From Perilla frutescens (lineage: Eukaryota; Streptophyta; Magnoliopsida; Lamiales; Lamiaceae): 64,000 bases of DNA. The number at the start of each line of letters is the position of its first letter. The first letter of the stretch is position 1. A model generated the notes under the pieces. It had not been told where the DNA came from. It saw only the letters and a list, made by a program, of their open reading frames with translations, and searched no databases. Positions 38,505 to 50,430 of the stretch are shown here, piece by piece. A program made the position numbers and the translations under genes. The stretch spans positions 71,321,380 to 71,385,379 of the forward strand of contig BRKX01000002.1 of assembly GCA_026008535.1 (NCBI GenBank), read 5' to 3'.

Positions 38505-39851
38505 ATGGATTGTACTAACCCGTTGTTCAACAAACCTCCTTTTCTAGATGGAATGAACTATTCTTTTTGGAAAGTTCGAATGCGAGCATACATCAAATCC
38601 ATTGATGCAAGAGCATGGAATGCTGTTCAAAAGATATGGACGCATCCCAAGACCGTTGATGCTGAAGGTGACACTATTCGTACCCCTCCAGAAGAATGGA
38701 CCAGGTCACAAAACGAAGATGCTACCTTCAATGACAAGGCACTCAACGCAATTCAGTCTTCTTTGGACATTCAGATGTTCAAACTCATAAGAAATTGTGA
38801 GTCGGCTAAAAAAGCATGGGATATCCTCCAACAACATTGCGAAGACGATGTTGGAATTAAAGAATCACGTCATCGTATTCTCACCACTAAATTTGAGAAC
38901 ATGAAGATGGTGGAAGATGAGACCGTTGGAAAATATTGCAACAAATTGCTGGAAATTGCAAATGAGTGCACTGATCTTGGTGATCCAATCACCAACAAAA
39001 GGTTAGTTTCTAAAGCCTTGCGAACTCTAACACCTCGTTTTGATATGAAGGTTGTTGCTATTGACACGGCAACAACCACTGGATGTTTGGACTTCACGAA
39101 GCTGATGAATGACCTGAAGACCTATGAAATGGAGCTGAATGAGAAGGGTGGGTCAAAGAAGAAGGGAATTGCCCTGACAGCTGGATCAACTTCAAAGACA
39201 ACTTCACCCTATGATGAAGATGAGGATGAAGATCTTGAAGAAATCAGTGAAGTAAATCCAGACTATGCTCTTCTCACCAAAAGACTCAACACTCTCATTC
39301 GAGCAAACAGAGGGAAACAACAGAAGGGAGGTACTGAACAACGTAAGCCTCGCCATGACTCGTCTGGACCTTTGGTGATTTATGAAAAGATGTACTCACC
39401 TGGAAGAGAACCCAAGATCATAAAGCGTGCTGCATCAGATCACTTTAGGCCAAAGGAAGTGAAAGATTTCTCCAATGTCCAATGCTATGAGTGCAAAGGC
39501 TATGGGCACTTTGCAAATGAATGTGCAAACACCTTTAGGAAACTTGGAAAATCTGTCACATTCATTTCTCTCAGCGATAGTGAACTGAACACCTCGGGAA
39601 TCTCTATGGAAGAAGTCTCGGATGATGTAAACTATGAACACGCAGCCCTAACTGCAGTATGTGCCGATACGGATAATTCAAAGCTTGCTGAAGTTGAGAT
39701 AACTTCTGACAGGTATGAAGAGTCCTATTATGAAACTCTCTTCTGCTTCAATACGGTGATCACTACTGCAGATGAAGAAGAAGTAGAAGTTACTGAAGAA
39801 GAAACTCTGGAGTTCGAGGATGAAAAAACCTATTTTAAGGTGAAACCATGA
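38505..39851 (+). CDS. Copia-type Gag polyprotein (UBN2 class) with zinc knuckle
   Basis: 448-aa ORF starting at the ATG at 38505, open throughout. The N-terminus has the DUF4219/UBN2 pattern of plant Copia Gag (PPFLDGMNYSFWKVRMRAYI), followed by the UBN2 helical core (KAWDILQQHCEDD, LVSKALRTLTPRFDMKV). A CX2CX4HX4C zinc knuckle, CYECKGYGHFANEC, lies near residues 326-339. The C-terminus is acidic. Gag packages element RNA into particles. The ORF ends without a downstream protease or pol frame, unlike autonomous Copia elements where these are fused. Confidence 0.9.
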   Translation: MDCTNPLFNKPPFLDGMNYSFWKVRMRAYIKSIDARAWNAVQKIWTHPKTVDAEGDTIRTPPEEWTRSQNEDATFNDKALNAIQSSLDIQMFKLIRNCESAKKAWDILQQHCEDDVGIKESRHRILTTKFENMKMVEDETVGKYCNKLLEIANECTDLGDPITNKRLVSKALRTLTPRFDMKVVAIDTATTTGCLDFTKLMNDLKTYEMELNEKGGSKKKGIALTAGSTSKTTSPYDEDEDEDLEEISEVNPDYALLTKRLNTLIRANRGKQQKGGTEQRKPRHDSSGPLVIYEKMYSPGREPKIIKRAASDHFRPKEVKDFSNVQCYECKGYGHFANECANTFRKLGKSVTFISLSDSELNTSGISMEEVSDDVNYEHAALTAVCADTDNSKLAEVEITSDRYEESYYETLFCFNTVITTADEEEVEVTEEETLEFEDEKTYFKVKP

Positions 39852-40289
39852 TCGTTCTTATAAAATCATATAACTAGATCAAAGATCTTAGATAAATGAT
39901 TTTAATGAGATTCTTTTAGTTATTCATCTATTCATCATCTGCTTCTCTTCTTAATAAAGTTTTCTATGATGTATCAAAAGTATTTCTGATAAATAAAATT
40001 TTGGTGACAATAGTTGGTTAATTATAAAAAAAAATAAAAAAAAGGAAAATTTTGAAAGTCAGTTGAATGTATCTGGAAATGTATCTTACTCTATCTTTAA
40101 TACCTATTTTTGACTATATCTTTAATATATTTGATTCCTATTTATTTGGAAGTGGGTATCTATCAGATATAGTTATAATCTTCCATATTAACTTTATAAG
40201 GTCGTTTTCACTTAGATTCTCTCGTTTCATTCATCTCATTCCAAAACCCTTTCGTCTCCTTCAAACCTTTCATCTTCATCCTTTCCGCC

Positions 40290-42074
40290 ATGGATTCTGA
40301 GAAATTGAAGCAAATTCAAGAATTGTTGAGCGACCCCGAAGCCTCAGCATACCTTCGCCATCTCTCAACCTTCCCCCCACAACCTTCATTTCTCTCTCCA
40401 CCGCAACCTATCATTTCCAACCTTTTTCGTCTTTTGTCTCCAGAATCTTCTCCTATTTTTCGTCCAAAGGTTCCTCTATCTCCTTCGAGAGGTAATGCTC
40501 CTATGGAGATTTCCCCCGAGTTAGGAAGTTGTTCGGAAGTTCAGTCGAAACCCCTATCTCTACCGGCGCCCTCTCCGGTTCAACCTTTTCCGGTCTTCCC
40601 ATCTTCAGAGCGAGCCATTATTCTAGCTCCTGACGGGGTAGTCATGTCTACCTTTGATATTCCAGTTCTCGACACTCCTATCCTCGCCGAAGAACAAATT
40701 GACCCGGTTCTTCCTTTCGACGAAGGAAACACATACAATGAAGGTCCAATTGAGGTTCCATTTTCTGAAATTGAAGAAGAAACAAAGGAAGAGATGCCTG
40801 AGAAGTCTACTCCGACACATATGCTGCCCAAGAAGAAATTGACAAAGTCGAAGAAGGCCCCTCCGACTAGACGGTCCAAGCGTCTTCATGTGACTGATAG
40901 TTCCCCGAGAACTCCAGTTGAGCCAATTGAGATCATCAGTGAAGCTGAAGAGGAGAAGGAGTGTGAAGAAGAGATGTCAGAAAATAATTCAGGTGAACAG
41001 ACTCTTTCAGAGTCTGAGGCTGATGATAAAGTTGAAGAGACTGTTGCTTCAAAGAAGGGCAAAAGAAAGATATCTTTCTCTTCTCCCTCGAAAAGTTGTG
41101 GAAAAGCTGTGAAGAAAGTTAAGCGGAGTGTTGCTCAAACTGAGGAGGATGCTGACTCTGATTCGGATTTAGAGGTATCAAAGGCTAACTCAATCTTATT
41201 TTATTCAGATCTTGCTAAGCGTAATTGGGAATTCTTTAAGAATAGGGAAATCTTGAATGATCGAGCAGTAGATTTAAAAGATTTTTCTGGATATAATTTG
41301 GTTGAATTTTTGAAGAAAAGAAAAGTATTAGGGAGTGTAACTTATGCTAGGCCTTATGTTGCTGAAGTAGTTAGATATTTCTGTGCAAATTTGACACATG
41401 ATTTTGGGAATCCAGCCTCTAAGCAATATGGTAAAGTCTTTGTACGTGGGAAGGTATTCATAGTTACTCCGGCTAGGATTAACAAATTTTTGGGAATACC
41501 TAATGTTATTGAAGCTGATGAGGGGGTTGATTAGGAGTTGGAGGCTAAGATGGCTGATGTGTTAACTGGTGGCCAAACTGAGATGTGGGTGGCTAACAAG
41601 AAACCGAATAGACTTGCTTCGGTTCTAACATCACTGTATTCTACACTTCACAAAATCTCTGTGTCAAACTGGATTCCTACTTCTAACACAACGATGGTGC
41701 CTTTCGAGCATGTTTGTCTACTGTATAAGGTGTATATGGGAGAAAAGGTGAATCTAGGGCAACATATTTTCAATTCAATTGCTGAGATTGCCATGACAAA
41801 GTCCAACAAGAAGTTGTTAGTTCCCTCTCTCATTTACAACATGCTCCTGAACCAAGGTTTTAAGCCCACAAAGAAGGATATTCTCACGGCCAGACTTCCT
41901 CTACAGATTGTTCAGAAGGCCTTTCTTGCTGAGTCCAGAACTCGTGATCTTCCATGGAGTAATGCTGCTGAGACTGCTCCTCCATCTTCAGATCATCTTT
42001 GTTCTATCCCTATATTTGTATTGCAAGAACAGATTGAACTCTATACTGCCCAGATAGAGATCTTTGCCAAGTAA
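40290..42074 (+). CDS. Element ORF2 with putative plant transposon protein domain, one stop
   Basis: One frame of 594 codons starting at the ATG at 40290, interrupted by a single TAG at 41532-41534. The first 300 residues are low-complexity: Pro/Ser-rich, then acidic and Lys-rich with nuclear-signal-like KKVKRS and RRSKRLH. The C-terminal half (YSDLAKRNWEFFKNREILND, YGKVFVRGKVFIVTPARINKFLGIPN, TTMVPFEHVCLLYKVYMGEK) looks like the putative plant transposon protein domain seen in Athila ORF1 and many non-autonomous LTR elements. Function is unknown; assignment is by pattern recognition. It is placed where pol would be. Its own leader (40200-40289) is pyrimidine-rich. A further basic and Glu-rich stretch follows in another frame to about 42270. 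Confidence 0.7.
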
Positions 42075-42595
42075 AGAAAAGTATTCCAGCGCCTTCTTTC
42101 TTCCCAAAAAGGGGGAGAAACTGGTGGTGGAGAAGGCAGTAGTAGCAGAGGCAGAGGAAGGGCAAGGGCAGCAGCAAGTGAAGAGGAGGAAACTGATGAG
42201 CAAGAGGAGGAGGAGGAGTAGAGGAAGAAAAGAAGAAGGAAGACTGCAGACTGTTGCAGATTTGTTATGCTAATGTTTATCAAAACAATTTCTCAAGACA
42301 ATTTATTGTGCTTTTTGTGTTTTAACACTATGTTTATTTTATGTTTTTAATGTTTATTTATCTGCTGAATTGACTTATTGATCTTTTGATAAAGATCTTC
42401 TTTTTGCTGATATTTTATGAATAGTGTTGGAAACACTTTGTTTTGGGAAGTTTGCATGACAGGGGGAGCAACTACAATTGTGTTCTGTTTTATGTTTGTT
42501 GTGTTCCGAGTATATGTTTAGGGGGAGTTTAGTTATGATTTGATTATGTTGCATGCTTGAGGTTGTTTTGGGAAGAAAGACAAAAAGGGGGAGAT

Positions 42596-43193
42596 TGTTG
42601 AAACCGTTGGTTTGTTATTAGTTTGGATATGTTTTGTTTTGTCTTTCTTTATTTGCTTGTGCAGGAAGATAGTTGAGATATTCTAGGAAATCTGTTGTGG
42701 TTGACTAGTTCAAAGAGTTGATCAAGATAAGGTTGTTACAGGAGTTGCGGGCGTGCGGCGCAAAGTTAGGAATGGGTTTCATTGAGAGATCAAGTTGTTA
42801 TTTGGAGTAAAGACCAAGTAATGATTTTTGTATAAATAGGAATCAGTTGTATAGTGTTAGATACGGATGATAGAGAGAGATATATTCAGATCTGTATTGA
42901 GATACTAGTTTTCTACAAGTGTTAGTTAAGACAACTTTAGTCACAACCTTCTGTGAAGGAAGAGATAAAGTGTCTTAAGTTTAGTAAGAGTTTACTTGTA
43001 GTGTTTTTGTAATTCACAAATTCATAGTGAATATTTTGCCCTGAGGCACTTCGCGAGATTATAGAAATATAATCTCGTGAAATTTTCAATTCATTGGTCT
43101 GTTACTATATTTCCGCCGCATGTTCAAAGTTGTCCCAACTTTAGATACAACTTTGATCACAACTCTGTCAAAACTGAGAGTTTGGTTTTTTCA
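42596..43193 (+). repeat. 3' LTR of the retrotransposon
   Basis: 598 bp, from TGTTGAAACC to GGTTTTTTCA, the same length as the 5' LTR and collinear with it. Confidence 0.95.
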
Positions 43194-43378
43194 TATTTAT
43201 TTTTTGCATAGTTTAAAAGTCATGTTGAATTTACTTATTGTTTGGCTAATGTTGAAAATTGATTTTTACAATGTTAGACTTTGTTTGTTATGTTTTGATT
43301 GGTTGGTTTACTTGGTATGTGTGCGTGAATTTTTTTTAAAAATTATTTTAAATAATAATTGATGATTATATTGCATAA

Positions 43379-43932
43379 GGGAATTTCTGTTTGCACCCCC
43401 ATATTTACTCTTTGCACCATAACTTGTCCATGCACTCCCTTTTTTACTCTTTGCACCCCTAAAATTGACTATAATGCCCTTAAAAAAACATAAAATTTGA
43501 AAATTAAAAGCATAAAAAAAAATCACGTTCGGTTCGAAGTTGTGTATTCAAACATTCTGAATATGTTCGAAGTCTTCTATTCGAGCATAATTGATATGTT
43601 CGAAGTCTTGTGTTCGAACGGTACTAAAAAATAATTCATGGAGTCCGTTCGGAAATTATTTTTCGAACATGCCATGTTTGTTCGAAAATCAATTTTCAAA
43701 CAAACATGGTGTGTTCGAAAATTAATTTCCGAACGTGACTTATTTTAAAAATTATGTATGTTCGAAAATAAAATTCAGAACAAACACGATTAGTTCGAAA
43801 TTTCATTTTCGAACCACACTTATTTTTTTCTTTTTGAACAAAGGGCATTTAAGTAACTTCAAAACTATTTTATTTTTTCTTTTTTTCTTTTGGGGTGCAA
43901 AGAGTAAATATGGGGTACAAACAGAAACTCCC
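43379..43932. mobile_element. Mutator-type MITE with perfect 9-bp target duplication
   Basis: 554-bp element. The left end gggaatttctgtttgcaccc pairs with the reversed right end gggagtttctgtttgtaccc; inverted repeats extend for about 40 bp through catatttactctttgcacc. The 9-bp duplication attgcataa flanks it at 43370-43378 and 43933-43941, the length expected for Mutator-like elements. The interior is packed with ttcgaa and gttcgaa motifs in both orientations. It has no coding capacity. It lies 185 bp beyond the LTR element. Confidence 0.93.
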
Positions 43933-43941
43933 ATTGCATAA

Positions 43942-44590
43942 TTAGAATTTATAATATTTTTAATTCATTTTTTTTGAGATAAATGTTGACTAGAGTTGCT
44001 TGTGTTATAACATAATTACTATTATTAAACTAATAATTTAATAATGGAACACATAATGGAAACTAGGGATTCGAATTGGACAACGTACATCAGATAGGAT
44101 TTTGACATGTATACAATCAGTACGTGATTGTATATTTGTAATAATCCCATCAATTCTTCATGCCACATGGCAAAATCTTAGAGGGATCTTGCCTACCCAT
44201 GTGGGCTGTACCCGCAAACTGTTGAGATCGTGTCAAGTATATAATATTTTTAAAAAAATTATCAACGATTTGCGGATACAACGAGCATGGGTAAACAAGA
44301 ATTTTCTCCCCTAACTTAGTTTATTTATGTAGTGATAGAAAATGTTAGAGCTAGTAGCCCACCTTTGTCTCTGTCTACCCACTTGATATTAAAGGAAATA
44401 AATTTAACAAACATTTTCAACTTGAAGGGATCAAGTTGAGTAGGCATATTATTATATACTATAGTTTAAAACAAAGCAAAATAAACTATGCTTTATTAGA
44501 TGCATTTCAAATCTTGTTGAATCCTAACTTTGAAAGAAAATAAAAAGTAGTTGTGATTCATATCATATTCAAACAGTTCTTCAAATCTCT
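43942..44590. other. Short AT-rich spacer, nothing recognised
   Basis: Non-coding sequence between the MITE and the receptor-kinase relic. It presumably includes the old promoter of that gene. Confidence 0.5.
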
Positions 44591-46451
44591 CCCATGTTGA
44601 TGAATATGTCTAAATCTTAGATCATATTCCTCACCATAACTCTTTCACATTGCTTAGCTACTGTGATTTCCCAATAGCAAATCTCTCAACTTCATGGACT
44701 AACTCCATCTCTGCAAATCACTCCATTACTTTCGCAGACAATTCAGTTGTTAGATCCATTCTTCTCAGAGGAAGCTTTGGTCCGAGATATGCCTGCGATT
44801 TCTACTACAATGGAACTTGTGAATCTTATCTGTTTGCTATATTCATCGTCCAAACAAACAGTGGTGGATACATCACCATGCCTAGCATAGGATTCCCACA
44901 AGTTGTTTGGTCTCCCAACCGAAACAACCCTGTCCGAATCAATACCACTCTCGGCCTCACAGCCGAGGGTGACTTGATCCTCAGAGATGCAGACGGCACA
45001 GTGGCATGGTCTACCAATACTTCTGGGAGGGATGTTGTGGGATTAAACTTGATAGAGATGGGAAACCTTGTTCTCTTCGATGCTAACATGGGAGTCGTTT
45101 GGGATTCGTTTGATCATCCATCTGATTGCTTGGTTCCTAGGCAGATGTTAGTAGCTGGTAAGAATTTGACTGCTTCAACTAATTGGACATGAGGCGGCTT
45201 GTTTTCTTTGTCAATGACTGAAGAAGGATTGGTAGCTTCTATACAGTCTGATCCTCCACAGGTTTACTATGATAATCTCTTTTTGAAGAAGTATAGTGAA
45301 GGAAGAAGTTATGCTGAGTTTCAAAATGGGAGTCTTGCATTGTCTGTTGATTCTGTCAATTCTAGTAGTAGTCCAGATGTTACAATACCTACACCTTTGG
45401 CTGCATCAGCTCAGTATATGAAACTAGGGACTGATGGGCATCTGTGTGTGCTCGAGTGGGAAGATTCTTGGAAGGAAGTAGCTGATGTTTTGACAGGTTA
45501 TCTTGGTGACTGCAACTATCCTATGGTTTGTGGTAGATATGAGATTTGCTCGAACGGGCAGTGTAGTTGCCCTGGGACGAGCTTTAGGCAGATAAATGAT
45601 AGACGGGCTGATCTAGGTTGTGTTGAAGTCATTCCACTTAGTTGTAATGCTTCAGAGAGCCATAGCTTCTTGGAGCTCAATGATGTGACCTACTTCACCT
45701 TTGTTGCTGACATTAGTAACACAGATATCAGTAGCTGCAGAGAGGCGTGCTTGAAGAATTGTTCGTGTAGAGCTGCTATGTTCCGGTATGGATCAAATTC
45801 ATCTAATGGGCAATGCTATTTGCCTACACAAGTGTTTTCATTGATGAACAATGAGAAGGATCTAACTCACTACAATTCTTCTGTATCCATAAAAGTAGTG
45901 CAGATTGCTGCTGTTGAGACATTCCCAGCTGCTTCAAAGGGAAAGACTAGTTTGTTAGAGCCTATACTAGGATCAACTCTTGGAGTTTTTGGTGCAGTTG
46001 TTGTGATTGGGGTTACAGTCTATGTGTACCAAAGGAGGAAAAGAAAGTGGATGTCTACAACTTTGGAGTTATGGTTCTTGAAATTTTATCTGGGAGAAAG
46101 ATTTTTGTGCAGTCCAAGCCAGAGGAGGAGAGATATTTGCTAACTTTTTTCAAGAAAAAGGCAGAGGAGGGACTGTGGCTAGATGTTGTTGACAAATGTT
46201 GTCACGACGTAGAGTCCAACGTGGAAGAAGTCGAGAAAATGTTGCGAATTTCAGCTTGGTGCCTACAGAGTGATCATGAAAACAGACCTTCTATGTCTAT
46301 GGTGATCAAGGTCATGGCGGGTGATAAGGAAATCAGAAAAGACATTGATTACAACTTCTTGATTCCACAGTATTTGATTAGAAAAACTCCTGAAACTAGT
46401 TCCAAAGATGTAACTCCTCTACTCCCTTCACTTCTTTCCGGGCCGCGATGA
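44591..46451 (+). pseudogene. G-type lectin S-receptor-like kinase relic
   Basis: The intronless frame contains a B-lectin domain (WSPNRNNPVRINTTLGLTAE, LIEMGNLVLFDA, WDSFDHPSDCLV), an SLG/EGF-like Cys region (CSNGQCSCPG), a PAN/apple domain (CREACLKNCSCRAAMF) and a membrane span (about 45960-46030) followed by RRKRK. It then jumps near 46047, in a different frame, to the kinase C-lobe (VDVYNFGVMVLEILSGRKIF, AWCLQSDHENRPSMSMV) and a stop at 46451. Everything from the ATP site through HRD, DFG and APE is missing. There is also an in-frame TAG in the signal peptide (about 44618), a frame change before the lectin domain and a TGA at 45190-45192. The closest relatives I recognise are SD2-5/At5g35370-type kinases. 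Confidence 0.88.
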
Positions 46452-46999
46452 TTTTTGAGTTCTTGAATAGATACATTGTCTAGTATGCAGACATTAGAAC
46501 TTAGTATGCAGGCAATCCAAGAAGAAAGGAAATGTCAACCATGATACCATGATATATATTGCCAATTTTCAGTAATTTTATCTGTTCCATTATGTTATGT
46601 GTGAAGCAAAGCTATTTGTGCAAATGAAATCATTCAAATCAAGCTAGATGAAGAATTGATGGCACAAGGTCCATAACTAACCACCTAAAAAACAAGTAAA
46701 TGCACATTGTTGAAAATCCCATCTGCTTTGAATTAGCAGAAGTTTTATATATATGACTTTAGATACATTCATATGTCTGCAGATACCGGTTCCAAAAATG
46801 AACGAATGGGTACTCTTGGAATTGGCTAAAAACAATGTAACTTACCCCGACGGGTTAAACAAGATTACATCAACATATTTAGACATTCTATCTTAGAACA
46901 GCATTGCCACCAGAAAAATAAGGATATTGAGTCAAAACCCTCAAAACTGCAGCAGCTTACACGGTTTCTGAGCTGTACCAATGAAAGATTGATCCCCGT
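46452..46999. other. Spacer between convergent genes
   Basis: AT-rich, with no gene. It should contain the 3' UTR of the PsbP-domain gene on the minus strand. Confidence 0.5.
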
Positions 47000-49145
47000 C
47001 TACGAAGAAGGAACATCATCAAATGAATGCAGAACTTGTTCCAGTATGTTTCTTCTCTTCAAGTCCAGAGGGTTTTCTTCACTATCAGAGTGAGTGATAT
47101 TCAAAAGGTAGAGCCTCTTAGATGACACAAAAGCAGCAGAAAAGACCCTCTTCGGACCCCCCCTGGTGCTATCGACCTTATATTCAAACTCATATACTTG
47201 AAGCCCTGCACTGCCTGATCTCTCTGAGACAGAAATTACCTCAGCTTCCTTCGTACTTTCCTACACAATTTGAAGTTTCATCTCAAGTGAAAGAAATATA
47301 GATAATGTAGCTTAACAGAAAAATAAACGGTGAAAATGGATAAGGGTAGGGATGAAAGAGCATAATTCTCTCAATTTCTATTCCAAAGGGTCCAATTATA
47401 ATAAGGGCTTAAAGCAAAATATGGAATTAAGACCATCTACCTCCAGAAACACCAAGACGAAAATAAGCTCTTTTAATAAGATAATCGAAATTTATAAACC
47501 CAGTCTCACAAGTATGAAAATATAGAAATGGGAAAGATGGTAATACATGAAGGTCTAGACTGTGAAATGCAATTGATTTTATTTATTGATCGCAACCAAA
47601 TAATTGACAAAAAATGAAACAATACTAGTATAACACATCATTGGCATCAACTTTTCCTTTTGAATCATGTATGTTCGTAGCTGCTAATGCTATACATATT
47701 CAGGTTTGAGCTAAATTGCCGATTTGAGGAACGTTGTTTCAGTATATCAGCAGTTGAACACATGAACTCGTATAATACTCATTGTTACCAACTTTTATTC
47801 CTAGGTTTAGATTAAATTTGAACAATGGAGTTCAAGTACTTCAAAGGCACTGCTTCACAAGTACTTTTTTTTTCGAAAGTTTCTCTTCATACTTGATTTA
47901 CAGACTGCAAATTTGAAACTTCATAATCATCAGAGTCGTTAAACTTAAATTTCACACGAAACCTACAGCATGTTTCACATCTCATATTCACACTATTGCA
48001 AATTGTAGAAAGCAAAACCAAGAGTTAAAGAAATACATAGCAAATATGACAGTATCTTACAAATCAACCACATAACCTAATCATGCTCCTTCCCTGAACT
48101 ACCCCTCTCGAAATAACTGCCTACATCTTTCATCAGTTGTCATTACCAGTTGTCATTTTTCTTTAACAAACAACATCTTCCTCTAGCTTAACTTAGCCTC
48201 ATTACTTCTCTACAATACGAATAATGTGGTTTCGAGTTTTCTTTTAACATTCAATCAAATTCTACATAATTAGCACCACATTTTGGTTCACTACAACATC
48301 TACCAACTATATGATAATCAACAAAAAACCTGAAATCGGAAAACCTTGCGCTTTTCAGCCTGGATAAGCTTCTCTACATTCTACAATACGAATAATGTGG
48401 TTTCGAGTTTCCTTTTAACATTCCACCAAACTCTACAGAATTAGCACCACATTTTGGTTCACTACAACATCTACCAACATGAAAGAACAACACAAGCAGC
48501 AGAAATATGATAATCAACAAAAAACAACCGAAATCGAAAAACCTTGCGCTTTTCCGCTTGGATAAGCTTATCCACCACAAACTGAGGAGTCCCAAATTCA
48601 CCAAGACTAGAAATCCGAGTTGGAGCCACCACCACACCTACATTGTTAGCTTTCTTGCTTGCATCCTCGAACAAAACAGTGGCCCCCGCCTTATCAACCT
48701 GATCAAACAAAAATGCCATCCAATTCCACAATGTTAAAGATACACAATTAATCTGGACAAAAAAAATGCAAGAAAAATATTGCTGACAATGCCAACTTCG
48801 GCAGTGTGTGTTGTGTTTGAGCACCTTAATCCAAGAAGAGGGTACGAGGAGAGAGAAGCCCTCTTTGGCATCAGTGTATCTGTCAAGTTCTAAGGCAGGT
48901 TCAGCCACGGCATTGGACAAAAACAAGAATCTTGAAAGCACAATTCCCGCAAATGAGATGCTGATAACTCTTCTGCCAGTAGCAATAGAAGAAGAAGAGG
49001 TGGTGGCAGAGCAAGAGAGGGAGGTAGGGAGAGGTGGAATTGGTATTATCTTTCTTGATGACGAAATTGAGCTAAGATTTTGAACAACGAGAAATGGGAG
49101 ATGATGAAGATTTGAAGAGGGAATACAAACTCCACACAAACCCAT
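47000..49145 (-). CDS. PPD2: PsbP-domain protein of the thylakoid lumen, PPD2-like
   Basis: Three exons on the minus strand (48825-49145, 48543-48698, 47000-47260) give 245 aa with a clean frame. The N-terminus is Ser/Pro-rich, a typical transit peptide, followed by a hydrophobic stretch (VISISFAGIVLSRFLF) and an Ala-x-Ala-like site near SNAVAEP, which fits lumenal import. The PsbP-like domain follows: YTDAKEGFSLLVPSSWIKVD, LGEFGTPQFVVDKLIQAEKR, LQVYEFEYKVDSTRGG, LYLLNITHSD and VLHSFDDV at the end. I assign it to the PPD2 type (Arabidopsis At2g28605) from memory; another PPD member is possible. Intron 2 is long (1.28 kb) and contains a duplicated copy of the end of exon 2. It is the only host gene between the two 2.2-kb repeats that looks intact. 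Confidence 0.85.
48210..48580. repeat. Local tandem duplication including the end of PPD2 exon 2
   Basis: Two imperfect units offset by about 171 bp (48210-48380 and 48381 to about 48580). Each contains taatgtggtttcgagtt, agcaccacattttggttcac and ccttgcgcttttc. The outer unit carries a decoy copy of the exon 2 end with a GT donor at about 48345, lying in intron 2. Confidence 0.85.
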
Positions 49146-50430
49146 TGCTTGCTGCAGAAAATGAAAAGAACAAAAATATAACAAAAAAGAAAAGGAGATT
49201 TTTATTTTTATTTTTATTTTTATTTTTTTTAATATATATATATATATATAGGGAAAATACAATTAAATATAACTATATTGTTTTTTTGGGCTATAACTAT
49301 AATGGGTTTGGTTTGGGCCACTATAGAAAAATAAGTCTAGCCTTTTTTGGTCATATAATAATTCCCCGTCTCATAACTGTAGTCTTTTTTTTATAACTGT
49401 TCTAAAATTATAGTTCACTTTATTTGATATGCATTAAATTTTAAAGTTTCTTAATCTACCCTTATTTAACAATATTTGAAATTAATAATCATTTTATAGT
49501 AGGAAAATTTTATATAATTTTACATTAATACATTTTCTTAAGTTGTGTAAAAATTTAAAAAGAACTATAATTATGGAGAGAGAGAGAGAGAGAGAGAGAG
49601 AATATTCTTTCTTAATGTACTTTGAATGCAGGTGAGAGCCTATTTGAATTACAAACTCGTTTATTCTTTTCAAATCGAGCTCTGTAAAATGAAGAGATCA
49701 ACCTCAGAGAAGAGGTTATGAAAAACAACAATCATTATGAGATGAGTTTTCGTAACCTCAGAGGAGAGGTTACGAAAAACAACGGTTGTATAATCTTTAG
49801 GAGATTTAAAATCCTAGCTTAGTTGCAATAGCACCCAACCCCTCATAGAGAAATTATTAGTTGAGAGTTGTTTCCAACAGTAGCAGTCGAATCTGAAAGT
49901 TGTGTGTGTGAGTTGCTAGACTAATCAGTTGTGTAATCCGTGCATTTACACCGAAAGCACAGTGGTCACCTTCATGTGATTTTCGCTAGTGATTACGCAC
50001 CACGCTCTAATCATTCCATTTGTAATTAGTTATACTTGTTTCCTTGTTAACTAGTCATACTTTTATTTTTATTTGTAATTAGCGATTCTTTCTCGTGATA
50101 AGCAAATAGATGTTGTTTGGACTGAAAACGAGTTTCAAGTGGTGTTCATCGATTTTTTTTCTCAATTAGAGATTTTGGTAAACTTTTACAACATTCAATA
50201 TAAAAACGAATTATTGAACATGGAGAACAGTATCATATACTATTAAAAGAAGTATCAACTGTTGCGTAATTTGACTACGATCAAAATTTTCTTAATATTC
50301 ACTACATATGTTCATAATATTACCCCATAATCAATCAACTGGAACTAAGCTCGTGCAAAATCCTTCTGAACTTGTATTCAATAAAAACAAACTATGATTC
50401 AAATATATAAGAAAAATATTACATGTTAAA
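49146..50430. other. AT-rich flank with small repeats
   Basis: Holds a TA run (49233-49250), a GA run (49576-49600), and an imperfect direct repeat of aacctcagagaagaggttat type (49698-49785). From about 49830 to 50160, a stretch with gttgtgtaatccgtgcattt and caccttcatgtgattttcgc could be an old LTR remnant, but I could not find both ends. No gene is seen. Confidence 0.45.

Larger units (their letters stand above)
37848..43193 (+). mobile_element. Complete non-autonomous LTR retrotransposon with Gag and a second ORF
   Basis: 5346-bp element with two 598-bp LTRs and a perfect 5-bp target duplication TATTT (37843-37847 and 43194-43198). Both LTRs begin TG and end CA. The primer-binding site just inside the 5' LTR (ttggcatcaagagc, from 38447) resembles a site for initiator tRNA-Met. 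A purine tract (42571-42594, agaaagacaaaaagggggag) precedes the 3' LTR. The interior encodes a Copia-type Gag and a second large ORF, but no protease, integrase, reverse transcriptase or RNase H. It must depend on a partner for mobility. I count about 15 substitutions between the LTRs and no length difference, so insertion was fairly recent. Confidence 0.95.

Noticed and set aside
38446..42595. Autonomous Copia element
   Set aside because: No protease, integrase, reverse transcriptase or RNase H motif occurs in any frame between the LTRs.
49830..50160. Solo LTR
   Set aside because: The stretch looks LTR-like, but I could not find TG...CA ends with a target duplication.
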